Shown here piece after piece: positions 1 to 11,057 of a DNA stretch of 64,000 bases (within the stretch, counting starts at the first letter, position 1; the number at the start of each line of letters is the position of its first letter). Both the position numbers and the translations under genes were made by a program. The notes under the pieces were generated by a model. It was not told where the DNA came from. It was given only the letters and a program-made list of their open reading frames with translations, and did no database searches. This stretch comes from Acorus gramineus (Eukaryota > Streptophyta > Magnoliopsida > Acorales > Acoraceae): positions 1,952,712 to 2,016,711 of the forward strand of contig JAUJYN010000022.1 of assembly GCA_030737835.1 (NCBI GenBank), in the 5' to 3' direction.

Positions 1-651
1 ATCTGCCGAACGCATCGGTAGTACCTACAGGTGGGAGCCCTCTGTCAGAACAGCTTTAACGTCGGGTAGCTTCAACACGGATCTGAAGAAGGGGAGAACG
101 ATTCCACGCTCGTAATATCATCCGGAATCCCTCTCTCGCATAGCCTCTACATGTCGGCCTTCCACGATCGGTGCATTAGCCAGATGTGTACCGCGATACG
201 CATCAGTAGCACCTACATGTGGTGGCACCCAAACAGGACAGCTTCGATGCTAGGGTGTTTCGACGCACGACGATGTCGGGAGAAAGCACCCCACATTCAC
301 AAGGCGAACCCTATGGGAAAGTCAACTACGCTCGATAATCACATATCGACTATAACAAATACTCTTGGACTCCCACACGAGTGCATCTGTTATATATGTG
401 TCACTTTTAACCTGCTGGTAACCGTTGGAGCGTCCTGGCAGTTTTTTGGTTTTTTTCAGTTTTCGATCAGAACCGCTAATTTTTGGACTGTTAGCTATCG
501 TCCTGAGTTAGAGGACTCCGATTGGAAATCTAACTGCATATTTGGTGTCCTGGTGCCATTTTAGGCCTCTCACGAAAATTTCGTCGAATTCCAGTAACGT
601 TTCTGAAATTTCACAGTTTCGGGCCGTATCCGGGTATTTTAAGTGACTCGC

Positions 652-659
652 TATATAAA
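652..659 (+). promoter_or_regulatory. TATA box of LTR S0
   Basis: TATATAAA lies about 265 bp inside the LTR and about 30 bp upstream of the motif CTATTCATC, which recurs at the same place in S4 and in the complete element and resembles a plant initiator. A pyrimidine-rich stretch follows, as in plant Y-patch promoters. Transcription would start near 683, making U3 about 300 bp and R-U5 about 2.8 kb. The start site is inferred. Confidence 0.6.
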
Positions 660-975
660 TGGAATCTAAAATTAGATGGGCACTATTCATCATCCCCTCC
701 TTGAGCTCTCTCTCTCCCCTTCTCCATTTTTCTTGATTTTGAGCCCCTTGGAGGGCTTGAAACAAAAAACCCAAAGCATAGGAAGTGTAGATCGGGTCCC
801 GATCTACACCCCGGTGCTTTCAAATTCGAATTCCGGTGAGATTTGCCCCTCCATCCCCCCTCTCTTCTCCTCTGTTTTGGGCTGTCTTGGAGGTGGGAGT
901 AGATCCGGGTAGTGGAAGCCTTTTGGGAAAGGTTTCGGCGCGCGGAGAGCAACCGGACTTCCCTTCCTCCCCTTG

Positions 976-1899
976 GTAAGCCTCTTTTTCTCTCTTTTTC
1001 TTGGATAGATGTATGTTAGGAGGTGGGAATGAGGTTGGGAGGTGGTCGGCTGCGGTGGGTGGCCGTCGGAGGGCTGTGGGAGGTGGTCGGAGGCCTTGGG
1101 GTGGCCGGTGGTGGGAGCTAGGCAGTCCGGGCATGGTGGTTGCTGTCTCGGGCAGGGCAGCAGCAGCAGGCGCAGCAGGCAGGGCCGCTAGCAGGGCGCG
1201 CGCGTGCGTACGTGCGGGCTTGCGCGCGGGCATGCGCTCGGGGGGAGATGGTGGCCAGCAGGCACGCGTGTTGGGCATGCTGTGCGCAGGCGTGCTAGGC
1301 GCGCTGGGTGGGGCTAGCCGGGTAGGCTGGGAGCAGGTGCACCAGTTTGCCGGGCGCGCGAGCGCGTGCGCGCGGGGGGTGCAGGGGGAGGCATGCGGGT
1401 AGGCTGGCTGCGGGCTGTGCGAGTAGGGCAGGCCGGCTGGGCAGGCCATGCTCGGGCAGCTGGCAGGGGGTGCTCGGGCATCAGGCGGGCAGTGGCTGGG
1501 CGTGCAGGGCGAGCGGTGCTCGGGCCACTCGGCGATGCGCGCAGGCAGGCAGCGCGGGCAGCAGCGCGGGTAGGCTGGTAGGCGCGCTTGCGCGCGGGCT
1601 GCTGCGCTGGGGCGCAGTGGGCGCGCGGTGCATCCGGGAGGCTAGGCGGCGTGTCCAGGCGGCGGGCAGGGGCCCAGCAGTGCGCTTGGGTGCGCGGGCG
1701 GTGGCGCGGCGGCGCATCCGAGGGCGGGTGACCGTGCGGGTGGTTGCCGGGGGTGCGGGAGTGTGTCGGGGTGCTCAGGCTAGCGTGCGTGCGGGTCGAG
1801 TGAACGTTTGCCCGAGTGTTGGGTATTTATTTGTGTATTTTTTATGTCTTTGGTAGTAGTTGTGGATTTTTACTCACCACATAAATGCCTGTCTTGCAG
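976..1899 (+). other. Putative leader intron 1 of LTR S0 (GC-rich)
   Basis: The left border CCTTG/GTAAG and right border GTCTTGCAG/ATC sit at equivalent positions in every better preserved LTR of the window, while the sequence between them is hardly alignable and is dominated by GCGCG runs. That pattern of conserved borders and a free interior is what an intron would show. The predicted length is 924 nt. The stretch also holds long open frames rich in Ala, Arg, Gly and Pro on both strands; these are treated as artefacts of GC content. Confidence 0.5.
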
Positions 1900-1935
1900 A
1901 TCTTGGCGGACGGTCGCGCGATGTCCCGGATTTCG
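1900..1935 (+). other. Putative 36-nt leader micro-exon of LTR S0
   Basis: A block of 36 nt sits between TTGCAG and GGTGAGTGGGACGATCC. The equivalent block is 36 nt in LTRs A, A2, B, D, H0, H1 and both LTRs of the complete element, 37 nt in S1, S2, S3 and S4, and 39 nt in E. Confidence 0.5.
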
Positions 1936-1960
1936 GTGAGTGGGACGATCCAACCCAGTA

Positions 1961-1999
1961 GGGAGGCGTTACATGCACTTGGGCGTGTACCATCGTCCC
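1961..1999 (+). other. Conserved covarying hairpin in LTR S0
   Basis: TACATGC (about 1970-1976) can pair with GCGTGTA (about 1983-1989) with one G-U pair, inside outer arms GGGAGG and a CCC run. The same position holds differently spelled but still paired stems in other LTRs, for example TATACGC/GCGTATA in S4 and ATGCAC/GTGCAT in the complete element. Confidence 0.6.
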
Positions 2000-2251
2000 C
2001 TGGGGCACCATAGTAAATATTAACCTGTTTAATATGAAAAGCTATGAAAGCATGACAATCTGTAGTATGCATGCCACCCTAGACTTTGTATGCTAGGGAC
2101 TTGTACCCTTAGGACCCGTATAAGAACCATGCACCCTGTTATCATGTTTCCATGCTAGGAAAGCCCCGACCGATGCATGTTCCTATTTAGTTTAATTTAT
2201 TTAAATAAAATGCGAGCATGTGATTATTAGCCTGTCTTAGTGAATATTATA

Positions 2252-2374
2252 GGGGAGGGGCCTCGCGAGGACAGCGGTGAGACCCGGGCTAGGGTACTCC
2301 GTGTTCCTTGTTTGGTTGTCGGGATGTCCTATATCGGGACCTCACGCTGCCCTCCCAAGGATTCTTTCCCCGTT
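2252..2374 (+). mobile_element. About 122-bp Mutator-like MITE, copy in S0
   Basis: This block is missing at the same place in both LTRs of the complete element, which read straight through AATATTATAACC. It begins GGGGAGGGGCC and ends CTTTCCCC plus three bases. The left flank is AATATTATA (2243-2251) and the right flank AATATTCCA (2375-2383), a decayed 9-bp duplication. The copy in LTR C (39381-39502) has a perfect 9-bp duplication. It is too short to encode anything, so it would need a transposase supplied in trans. Confidence 0.65.
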
Positions 2375-2710
2375 AATATTCCAACCCTGTTATAACTATT
2401 ATGCATGTTCCCCGCATCTTGGTTATGCGCCCTGGAGGAATTCTGAGGAATTCAGGACATTAGAGTTGGTAGGATGTGTTGTCTGCGGATCCGAGTGGAT
2501 CATATGCGATGGATAGGCTGTTATGTTCCCTTTGTTGGATCCTTTAGAGGCTACCCCGGCGTTGGAAAGGTTGTCCCGTGCAGGGGCTTCCATCAGTAGG
2601 CGCCTCCTGATTTGGTAGAAGGACTGTGCTGAAAGTGGGAGTGGCCAAACGACCTACGGAGTGGGGAGAGACTATCGGTGGACCAAGGGTGACCAACAGC
2701 CTAGTCAGTC

Positions 2711-2956
2711 CCAAGAGCCTAGGTCACCTATTGAGGGTGAGGGTGAGGGTATGGTGGGCCGGCGATGTGGCGACCCACTGGATTGTAAGTCCCAATATCC
2801 TTGGTCACCCAGTGAGGGTGAGGGTGAGGGTGTAGCAGGTTGGCGGTAGCGACCCGCTGGTTTTGTGTAATTAGTCCCAATATCCTTGGTCACCTCTGGA
2901 GGGGTGAGGGTGAGGGTGAGGATATGGGGTTCGGCGATGTGACGAACCCCCGGATT
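2711..2956 (+). repeat. Three tandem G-quadruplex/hairpin units in LTR S0
   Basis: Three units of about 80-90 bp. Each has AGTCCCAA, a GTCACC block, repeated GGGTGA, then an inverted repeat closing before CTGG or CCGG. In unit 3 the arms are GGGGTTCG (2926-2933) and CGAACCCC (2943-2950), a perfect 8-bp stem that differs from the GTGGGTCG/CGACCCAC stem of other LTRs. Confidence 0.8.
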
Positions 2957-4527
2957 GTGTTGTTTATGCCATTTTGTGGCTTGAGTAATGTGTTTGTGGA
3001 TTAATGATAACTAGTTTTGGTTAATATAAATTGTGATGCATGGGGTGTGCTGTTCACTGAGCGTGTGGCTCACCCCTCGCATAATATTTTTCTCCAGAGT
3101 CATCTGAGTCGGATCTGGAGGAGGAGCTCCCCGAGGGACTTCATCAGTAGTGGAGTAGCGCCACGTCCCGCGAGTATCAGAGGCTATCAGCATCCCTTGT
3201 GCTTGTATGTATTTTTTTCCGTGCTTGGGCACGCGGTTGTGCTGTATTTGGTCATCCTTGTATATATATTAGCTCTCACGGGACATATGATTATGTATCG
3301 AGTCTGTAGTATGTTTTGATTACAGATTCAGTCTTTTAGCTTCCGCATTTGGTGTGTATATCATGTCAGCCCTGCTTTTGTTTGCGTTGTCATTTTAGCT
3401 GTTGTGTGGGTATGTTATTGAACTCTTGTTTACTGATATCATATATACACTTGCCGCGTCCCGGGGTCGGCCGGCCTTGGGGCGTGACAGCATCGCTCAG
3501 ACGCGAGCTCTCACACGAAAATAATCCCAAGGCACATAACCTAACAGGCGGTTCATACACACGGCTAGCACAGGTAGGCCCAGCTTAATGCCATAACTAC
3601 CGGCTTAACAAAACCGATAAGATAATGAATTCTCCTGAATTCCAAACGAGTGCATCGCTCGAATGCACAGGGGTGATTACATCGCTAGCGCTCTAACTAA
3701 TAAGGTACAACCCGAGAACTGGTCATACCCACGCCTATTTCAGATAGGCCTAATCAGTTTTAACATGCGCATATATATCCAGGAGAATTATATCTTAGTT
3801 ATGTACATGAACTACATGCACGATAACATATCAAATAATTATAGGAATACTCCCTAACATGGATAAACAATATATATACCATGCATGGGCTAAATAATAT
3901 GCATACAAGCCTACAAGCATACCTCATGTAAGCATACAAGCATACCTCATACAAGCATACTAGCATTCAAGCATATACCCTAAAATGCGTTGGATATCAC
4001 CAACTTAAAAGGGAAGGGTCAAGCGCGATCTCGCGCACTTACAGGTGCATGCCAATATTCCCAAACGAACCTAAGTTGAGTAGGAAATCATATCTACTTA
4101 CTCAGTTCCCACAAAGAGGGAGGGCGAGAGAGAGGGAAAGTCTCATCCTCTTTGGAAGCTGGTCATAGCTTTGCCCCAACAAGATGGGTGCAACAACTCA
4201 TCCTCTTCGGAAGCTGGTCATAGCTTTGCCCCAACAAGATTGGTGCAACAACCATACCATGTCCTCCAGTCTTATGACTAGGGAATATTTAGTATAAAGC
4301 CGGTTACTAACCTCGGTTTAATCATGCTAGATATTACTAACATAGGGAGGTAGTACCATAAATAGAGACTACCTAAGGCATGCATATTCTATGCATTCAT
4401 ATTAACACACATCACGCATGCCCATGCACGAAGGGCGCATGCAAACATAATAATTCACACATGAATATGATACATATGCAAGTATATGGTAGAAATAGGG
4501 GGTTCTACACAATATACGAGCTATACT

Positions 4528-6919
4528 TGTAACGTCTCTGTATTTTTAGCCTTATATATTTATTTTAAATATATAATGTAAATTTTAATTGAAATTTAAT
4601 TATTTCATTTTTTTAGATTTGGCGGTAGGCCCAAATGGGTCTAATTTGATTTATAATTATAAAAATTATAAATTGATGTTGAAATTTGGTGAGATTCGGA
4701 GTTAGGGAAATTAGGTTTTTAGGATTTTGTGTTAAGTTATTGGGCCCAGGGATCTAGTTGCGAATCCAGAATATCTTTTAATAGGCTTCAGGGATCTGTT
4801 TGTAAATCGGATAGGGATCTGTCTGTAAATCGGATAAGGACCTAGTTGTAAACCCGTAATACTTGAGGGGTCGTTTTGTAATTTGGTAAAAACCATTTTA
4901 TATAACATGTTTTGGGTTAGGGTTTGCATCAGAATTCTCATGGGCATGAAGGTGGTGATGACTTAGCTCTACCGATCGAGCACCACAAGGTGATAAATCT
5001 TTCTCTTTTGATTTTTATTGTTTAGTGTTTCAATTTAGTTTGGTTAGGAGATGATTGTGTCAATCTATTATTTGGGAAAGAATGTTGATGGATTAGGGTT
5101 AGGGTTTGATTGATTTTAAATAGATGATGTTTTTATTAGATTTCAATGGATCTTGAAGGATTTCTTAAGATCAAACTAGATTTATTGGTTTTGGGATTTA
5201 AGGGTTATTTTCGGGTGGATTGAATACCTGATCATTAAATCGTGTTTTTGACTATGATAGAGCCGTTTCTGGGAAAATTGTATTTCACAAACAGAAATAG
5301 GTTTCGAAAAGATCTTTCCAACGAATCTTGAATCGTCTGATTTGGAGTTACGGGTAGAAAGTTATGATTTTTCAAAGATTTCTGTGCAATTTTTTATAAT
5401 TCAAATATTTAGCTTCATGACAAGTTTGATGAATTTTAGAGATTAAAGGGATCCCAAATGGATGTTTAATGAGTATAATTTGATTTGTGGGTTTTGATGA
5501 TTTTATTGATCTTGGTGACTCAATTGGATCTTAAATCAATTAATTTGGTTTAGTGGGATCAATGAATATTAATTGGATATTTTTGTTATTTGGATGTAAA
5601 TTGATTGGATTGATTTATTTGAATCATTGGAGTTGTAGTGGATTATTTGTCTAAATATTTTATTCGAGGATTGATCGATTATGTGGGCCTTATGAAATAA
5701 ATGGATATTGATTATCGGATCATTGTGAGATATGAACATTTTAATATTTATTTGGAGTTGGGATTTTTGTTAGGCCTTTAAGGTGAGTTGCGGATTGTAG
5801 GTCTATTTGGTACGGGCTCTTGGGATTATTGGGCTGAGTGTTGTTGTAAGTTGTTGTCAGTTGTTTGTCATGATTGAATGATTTTCTTATTTATTGATTG
5901 CACAATTGTTATGCTAGGTTATCCACGTGCGAGTGTATAGCGTTTATGCACGTGAATCAATTTGTATTGCGTGGACTGGAGGTGAGTGGATGTCTCTATA
6001 TTATTTGAAAAGCATCATGTTATTTTATGATTATGAAATCTATCTTGTATGAACCATATGAGCATGTTATCATCATATATGTTGATATTTTGGATATATT
6101 GTATGCATTGAAATTATGGGATTTATGAAAATTGTCGCATGCTGTATACTTGAAAGAAGTAGTTTTGATTGTGCATGCATCAAATCGTCTAGGTGGCTCA
6201 GTCTAGGTGGCTGCGGTCTAAATTTGACCCAAGTCTAGGTGGCTATGTCTACGTGGCCCGATTTCCAAAGTGAAATCTCTGCGGCTAGGTGTCGTGGAAA
6301 GCGGGCATGCGTGTCCGTTGCATTCATACACATCATGTAGTTTGAAATCATGAGAAGATTTTTATGACATCACATTTTTTTCGAAAGAGAAATGTTATTA
6401 TATCCTTGAATGTTTTAAATGGCTTCTTTATTATAAGCTTTGCTTTATATTACAACAATTGTTCCATAGACACTTTTTAACTGATTATTTTGAAGTATAA
6501 TATATTATTGGGACACTTGTGTCCATTCACTGAGCGTGTGGTAGCTCATCCCTCTCTCTTCCCAACCTTTCAGATTAGCTGTTGGTGGTTGTCGATCTCG
6601 TTAAGGCGTTGGAGTTTGAAGCTCGTATTTTATTTCCGGAGCACTAGACTTGTGTAAAAGGTGTTGGTCATTTCTTTGGCATGTAGAGGACCCATATGTA
6701 TGATAGTGGATATATAAATTAAGTTGTTTTCGATGTATATTGAATTTGTGTTGGATTTTAGCCTTGACAATATATGTATAATTATGGGATGTATTCGTAT
6801 GTTCTCTGGATGAAAAAATATATATATATATATATATAGAACTCTGAGATTCGAGGAATTTAGTTAACGCAACCGGATTTCACGCTTCAAAACGGGACCG
6901 TGGATTCGGGGGCGTTACA
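4528..6919 (+). mobile_element. LARD LTR 1
   Basis: This 2392-bp LTR is bounded on the left by TSD ATACT and on the right by the body with its PBS four bases further on. It contains two tandem 23-bp repeats around 4790-4840 (GGGATCTGTYTGTAAATCGG type), a TTAGGGTTAGGGTTT run near 5095, the hairpin arms CACGTGC/GCACGTG near 5925-5955, a GAGGTGAGTGG donor-like site near 5980, four GTCTAGGTGGCT copies (6188-6260), a TGAGC/GCTCA hairpin near 6531 followed by CCAACCTTTCAG, and an AT microsatellite near 6816-6838. The hairpin plus CAG block is shared with the chromovirus LTRs, although the rest is not obviously alignable. Confidence 0.9.
6188..6260 (+). repeat. Short tandem repeat, GTCTAGGTGGCT units
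   Basis: Four imperfect copies of GTCTAGGTGGCT lie in about 70 bp. The same array is present in LTR 2 (near 9969-10040) and LTR 3 (near 16994-17066). No function is evident. Confidence 0.75.
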
Positions 6920-6922
6920 GAG

Positions 6923-6934
6923 TGGTATCAGAGC
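6923..6934 (+). promoter_or_regulatory. Primer binding site (initiator tRNA-Met), LARD copy 1
   Basis: TGGTATCAGAGC lies four bases after the LTR end ACA. It is complementary to the 3' end of plant initiator tRNA-Met, the usual primer of plant Gypsy and Copia elements. Confidence 0.92.
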
Positions 6935-7060
6935 ATAGGTTCAACCCTCGGACTGTAGGTTATGGATATATTAGTTGGCTTAGAGCTTAGGTTTACGATT
7001 CCATGTAAACTTGGACTTAATTATCCTCTAGAGATATAGAGTAGATCTATTTTTATCTGG

Positions 7061-7086
7061 CTCTGATACAGAATGGTATCAGAGCG
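7061..7086 (+). other. Palindrome made of anti-PBS and PBS, LARD copy 1
   Basis: GCTCTGATAC (7061-7070) and GTATCAGAGC (7077-7086) are perfect 10-bp arms around a 6-nt loop. The right arm belongs to a second PBS-like sequence (TGGTATCAGAGC, 7075-7086) inside a roughly 40-bp direct repeat of the true PBS region. The left arm has the sequence of the tRNA acceptor end. Body copy 2 keeps it at 14116-14141. Confidence 0.85.
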
Positions 7087-7613
7087 TAGGTTCAACTCTC
7101 GGACTGTAGGTTTTGACCATCTTAGTTGACCTGTTGAGTTTAGGGTCTAAGCTCGAATAACCTAAGGAGATCAAGTTTTGCTATCCTATAGAAAAAATTT
7201 GATTGGGCTATTTTGGTTACCTTAGAATTTTGATTATGGAGCTTAGAGTAATCTTTTATGTTAATTATCTTATCGGATCTTAAGGCGGCCTATAGGAGAA
7301 TTCTCTTTGAAGCCAAGGATAGGCTTAGAGTGTGTTAGGATGCATTGCATATAGGGTTTGCATTCTAACCATTTGTTTGTTTTGTTATTGTGAAATTTTG
7401 GTGGATTAAGCGCACGTTGGAAAGCACACCAAAGATATTGAGATTTATTTTCAATGATATACGTGGCAAAGCGTTTGCAACATTCGAGAATGTTATTTAT
7501 GTTTCTAATGGCGATGTGAAAGACACATCAAATTCGTGAATGTGCATTGTGGTAAATTAATTCTTATTCCTAATGTTAGGAATGTCATTAGTGTCATAAT
7601 TGCCCCTTTTGTG

Positions 7614-8125
7614 TTGTACAAGTTAGACCATTTATGGTATGGGACGTAAATGGACCTGACTTGTACAATTTGGATGAATATTGTTTTTCTTAATTTGTTT
7701 TCTTGTCATTGCTTGTATGGTATAAGTTGGATTACCTGTGGAATGGGACATAGGTAGGCCTGGCTTATACAAATGATTGTGTGCAATTTATGTGTATTGT
7801 TGATCTTGCTTATATTGTATAAGTTAAAACACCTATAGTGTGGGGCGTAGGTGGGTTTGACCTATACAGTAATTGTTGTGATTTGTGAATGTCTTATTGT
7901 TTTTGTCTATGTCATATAAGTTAATCCACTTGTCGTTTGGGTCACTGTATATCAGAGTGGTGCAGCGGAAGCATTGTGGACCAAGCTTATATGATTGTTT
8001 TGTTATGTTGTCATTGTATGTTGTTTGTTTCGGTATAAGTTGGAATTTCAATGCGGAGCATTGGTTATTTTACTTATATACTTGTTTGTTTGATTGTTTG
8101 CGGCGTATAAGATGGATTCTTATAC
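7614..8125 (+). repeat. Series of short inverted repeats in LARD body, copy 1
   Basis: Consecutive stems spaced about 100 bp apart: TTGTACAAGT/ACTTGTACAA (7614-7623, 7659-7668), GTATAAG/CTTATAC (7720-7726, 7764-7770), TGTATA/TATACA (7817-7822, 7863-7868), TCATATAAG/CTTATATGA (7912-7920, 7986-7994) and GTATAAGA/TCTTATAC (8105-8112, 8118-8125). The stems share a core, and where one arm differs the other differs to match. They could be packaging or dimerisation structures in the RNA. That role is inferred. Confidence 0.75.
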
Positions 8126-8288
8126 CATTGTCTGTATTTGTTGTGATTGCCGTGTATGTGTCAGATTCATTAACTGACTCATACATTTATTGTTTGAATA
8201 TATGATGAATGATTGTTTTGTTATTATAGGATGTCATATGTCTTCTATTTTGTGTTTCTCCTTTGAATTTAGAGGACTAAATTCCTTT

Positions 8289-8301
8289 AAGGGGGAAAGA
8301 A
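8289..8301 (+). promoter_or_regulatory. Polypurine tract of LARD, copy 1
   Basis: AAGGGGGAAAGAA lies directly before the next LTR (8302). The upstream motif GAGGACTAAATTCCTTT closely resembles the chromovirus motif at 51975-51990. Confidence 0.88.
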
Positions 8302-11057
8302 TGTAACGTCTCTGTATTTTTAGCCTTATATATTTATTTTAAATATATAATGAAAATTTTAATTGAAATTTAATTATTTCATTTTTTTATATTTGGCGGT
8401 AGGCCCAAATGGGTCTAATTTGATTTATAATTATAAAAATTATAAATTGATGTTGAAATTTGGTGAGATTCGGAGTTAGGGAAATTAGGTTTTTAGGATT
8501 TTGTGTTAAGTTATTGGGCCCAGGGATCTAGTTGCGAATCCAGAATATCTTTTAATAGGCTTCAGGGATCTGTTTGTAAATCGGATAGGGATCTGTCTAT
8601 AAATCGGATAAGGACCTAGTTGTAAACCCGTAATACTTGAGGGGTCGTTTTGTAATTTGGTAAAAACCCCCTTTTATATAACACGTTTTGGGTTAGGGTT
8701 TGCATCAGAATTCTCATGTGGCATGAAGGGTGGTGATGACCTAGCTCTACCCATCGAGCACCACAAGGTGATAACTCTTTCTCTTTTGATTTTATTTGTT
8801 TAGTGTTTCAATTTAGTTTGGTTAGGAGATGATTGTGTCAATCTATTATTTGGGAAAGAATGTTGATGGATTAGGGTTAGGGTTTGATTGATTTTAAATA
8901 GATGATGTTTTTATTAGATTTCAATGGATCTTGAAGGATTTCTTAAGATCAAACTAGATTTATTGGTTTTGGGATTTAAGGGTTATTTTCGGGTGGATTG
9001 AATACCTGATCATTAAATCGTGTTTTTGACTATGATAGAGCCGTTTCTGGGAAAATTGTATTTCACAAACAGAAATAGGTTTCGAAAAGATATTTCCAAC
9101 GAATCTTGAATCGTTTGATTTGGAGTTACGGGTAGAAAGTTATGATTTTTCAAAGATTTCTGTGCAGTTTCTTATAATTCAAATATTTAGCTTCATGATC
9201 AAGTTTGATGAATTTTAGAGATTAAAGGGATCCCAAATGGATGTTTAATGAGTATAATTTGATTTGTGGGTTTTGATGATTTTATTGATCTTGGTGACTC
9301 AATTTGGATCTTAAATCAATTAATTTGGTTTAGTGGGATCAATGAATATTAATTGGATATTTTGTTATTTGGATGTAAATTGATTAGATTGATTTATTTG
9401 AATCATTGGAGTTGTAGTGGATTATTTGTCTAAATATTTTATTCGAGGATTGATCGATTATGTGGGCCTTATGAAATAAATGGATATTGATTATCGGATC
9501 ATTGTGAGATATGAACATTTTAATATTTATTTGGAGTTGGGATTTTTGTTAGGCCTTTAAGGTGAGTTGCGGATTGTAGGTCTATTTGGTACGGGCTCTT
9601 GGGATTATTGGGCTGAGTGTTGTTGTAAGTTGTTTGTCAGTTGTTTGTCATGATTGAATGATTTTCTTATTTATTGATTGCACAATTGTTATGCTAGGTT
9701 ATCCACGTGCGAGTGTATAGCGTTTATGCACGTGAATCAATTTGTATTGCGTGGACTGGAGGTGAGTGGATGTCTCTATATTATTTGAAAAGCATCATGT
9801 TATTTTATGATTATGAAATCTATCTTGTATGAACCATATGAGCATGTTATCATCATATATGTTGATATTTTGGATATATTGTATGCATTGAAAATTATGG
9901 GATTTATGAAAATTGTTGCATGCTGTATACTTGAAAGAAGTAGTTTTGATTGTGCATGCATCAAATCGTCTAGGTGGCTCAGTCTAGGTGGCTGCGGTCT
10001 AAATTTGACCCAAGTCTAGGTGGCTATGTCTACGTGGCCCGATTTCCAAAGTGAAATCCCTGCGGCTAGGTGTCGTGGAAAGCGGGCATGCGTGTCCGTT
10101 GCATTCATATACATCATGTAGTTGAAATCATGAGAAGATTTTTATGACATCATATTTTATTCGAAAGAGAAATGTTATTATATCCTTGAATGTTTTAAAT
10201 GGCTTCTTTATTATAAGCTTTGCTTTATATTACAACAATTGTTCCACATAGACACTTTTTAACTGATTATTTTGAAGTATAATATATTATTGGGACACTT
10301 GTGTCCATTCACTGAGCGTGTGGTAGCTCATCCCTCTCTCTTCCCAACCTTTCAGATTAGCTGTTGGTGGTTGTCGATCTCGTTAAGGCGTTGGAGTTTG
10401 AAGCTCGTATTTTATTTCCGGAGCACTAGACTTGTGTAAAATGTGTTGGTCATTTATTTGGCATGTAGTGTTATATATGTGTCACTTTTAACCTGTTGGT
10501 AACCGTTAGAGCGTTCTGGCAGTTTTCGGTTTTTACCGGTTTTTCGATCGGAACCGCGTATTTTTGGACTGTTAGCTATCGTCCTGAGTTAGAGGACTCC
10601 GATTGGAAATCTAACTGCATATTTGGTGTCCTGGTGCCATTTCTGACCTCTCACGAAAATTTCATCGAATTCTGGCATCGTTTGCAAAAATTTCCCAGTT
10701 CCGGGGCGTATCCGGGTTTTTAAGTCGCACATTACTTAAAAGGAATCAGAAATCACCCCTACACTATTCATCGTCTCTCCCGACTATCTCTCTCTCTCCT
10801 CTCCTCCGTTTTTCTTCCGTTTGAGCCCCCTCCACCCCTCGAAATCGAAAACCCAAAGCACGGGAAGTGTAGATCGGGTCCCGATCTACGCTCCGGTGTC
10901 TTCAAATCCGAATTCCGACGACTCTAGCCACTCCGTCCCCCTCTCTTTGTCCTCTGATTCGGGCCATTTCGAGGGCCGTGGTAGATCGGGGCGAAAGAGA
11001 GCCTTTGGGAAAGGTTTCGGCGCGCGGAGAGCGTCCGGACTTCGCTTCCTCCCCTCG

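Larger units (their letters stand above)
388..3489 (+). mobile_element. Solo LTR S0 (sense), chromovirus family, TSD GCATC
   Basis: The element starts TGTTATATATGTGTCAC and ends GGGGCGTGACA, as the LTRs of the complete element at 44517-54681 do. A perfect 5-bp duplication GCATC flanks it (383-387 and 3490-3494), and no internal domain is attached, so it is a 3.1-kb solo LTR. Blocks in order: U3 with a TATA box (388 to about 680), CT-rich leader, donor (976), very GC-rich segment (about 1000-1800), acceptor (1899), 36-nt micro-exon, hairpin (1961-1999), a 123-bp MITE (2252-2374), three G-quadruplex/hairpin units (2711-2956), and the TGAGC/GCTCA hairpin near 3057. The overlapping GC-rich open frames on both strands are compositional and are not called. 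Confidence 0.93.
6920..8301 (+). mobile_element. Non-coding body of LARD, copy 1
   Basis: This 1382-bp body carries the PBS (6923-6934), a second PBS-like copy inside a palindrome (7061-7086), a run of short inverted repeats (7614-8125), and a polypurine tract (8289-8301). The longest open frame, at 7885-8205, has no recognisable domain and falls in the inverted-repeat region, so it is not called. A stretch near 7560-7600 faintly recalls the Copia region between protease and integrase, but the match is too weak to annotate. The body therefore looks like a set of cis-signals only. Confidence 0.85.

Noticed and set aside
820..1856. Long overlapping open frames on both strands in GC-rich DNA (also 10886-11964, 23451-24308, 40051-40701, 45127-45987, 52517-53542, 58850-59532)
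   Set aside because: They are Ala/Arg/Pro/Gly/His-rich translations of GCGCG-type runs, are open in several frames at once, and are not conserved between equivalent LTR positions. Stop codons are simply rare at this composition.
5091..5110. TTAGGGTTAGGGTTT telomere-like run in LARD LTRs
   Set aside because: Only about two units, fixed inside an LTR at the same place in all three copies. Not a telomere or a fusion relic.
7061..7070. tRNA-like sequence GCTCTGATAC
   Set aside because: It covers only the acceptor-end segment; no cloverleaf can be formed around it. It is explained as the complement of the PBS.
7440..7600. Possible Copia pol relic in the LARD body
   Set aside because: A short stretch recalls the region before Copia integrase, but no catalytic motif is present and the match is too short to trust.
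7885..8205. 106-codon frame in the LARD body
   Set aside because: Copy 2 carries a shorter version, no domain is visible, and it lies in the inverted-repeat region.
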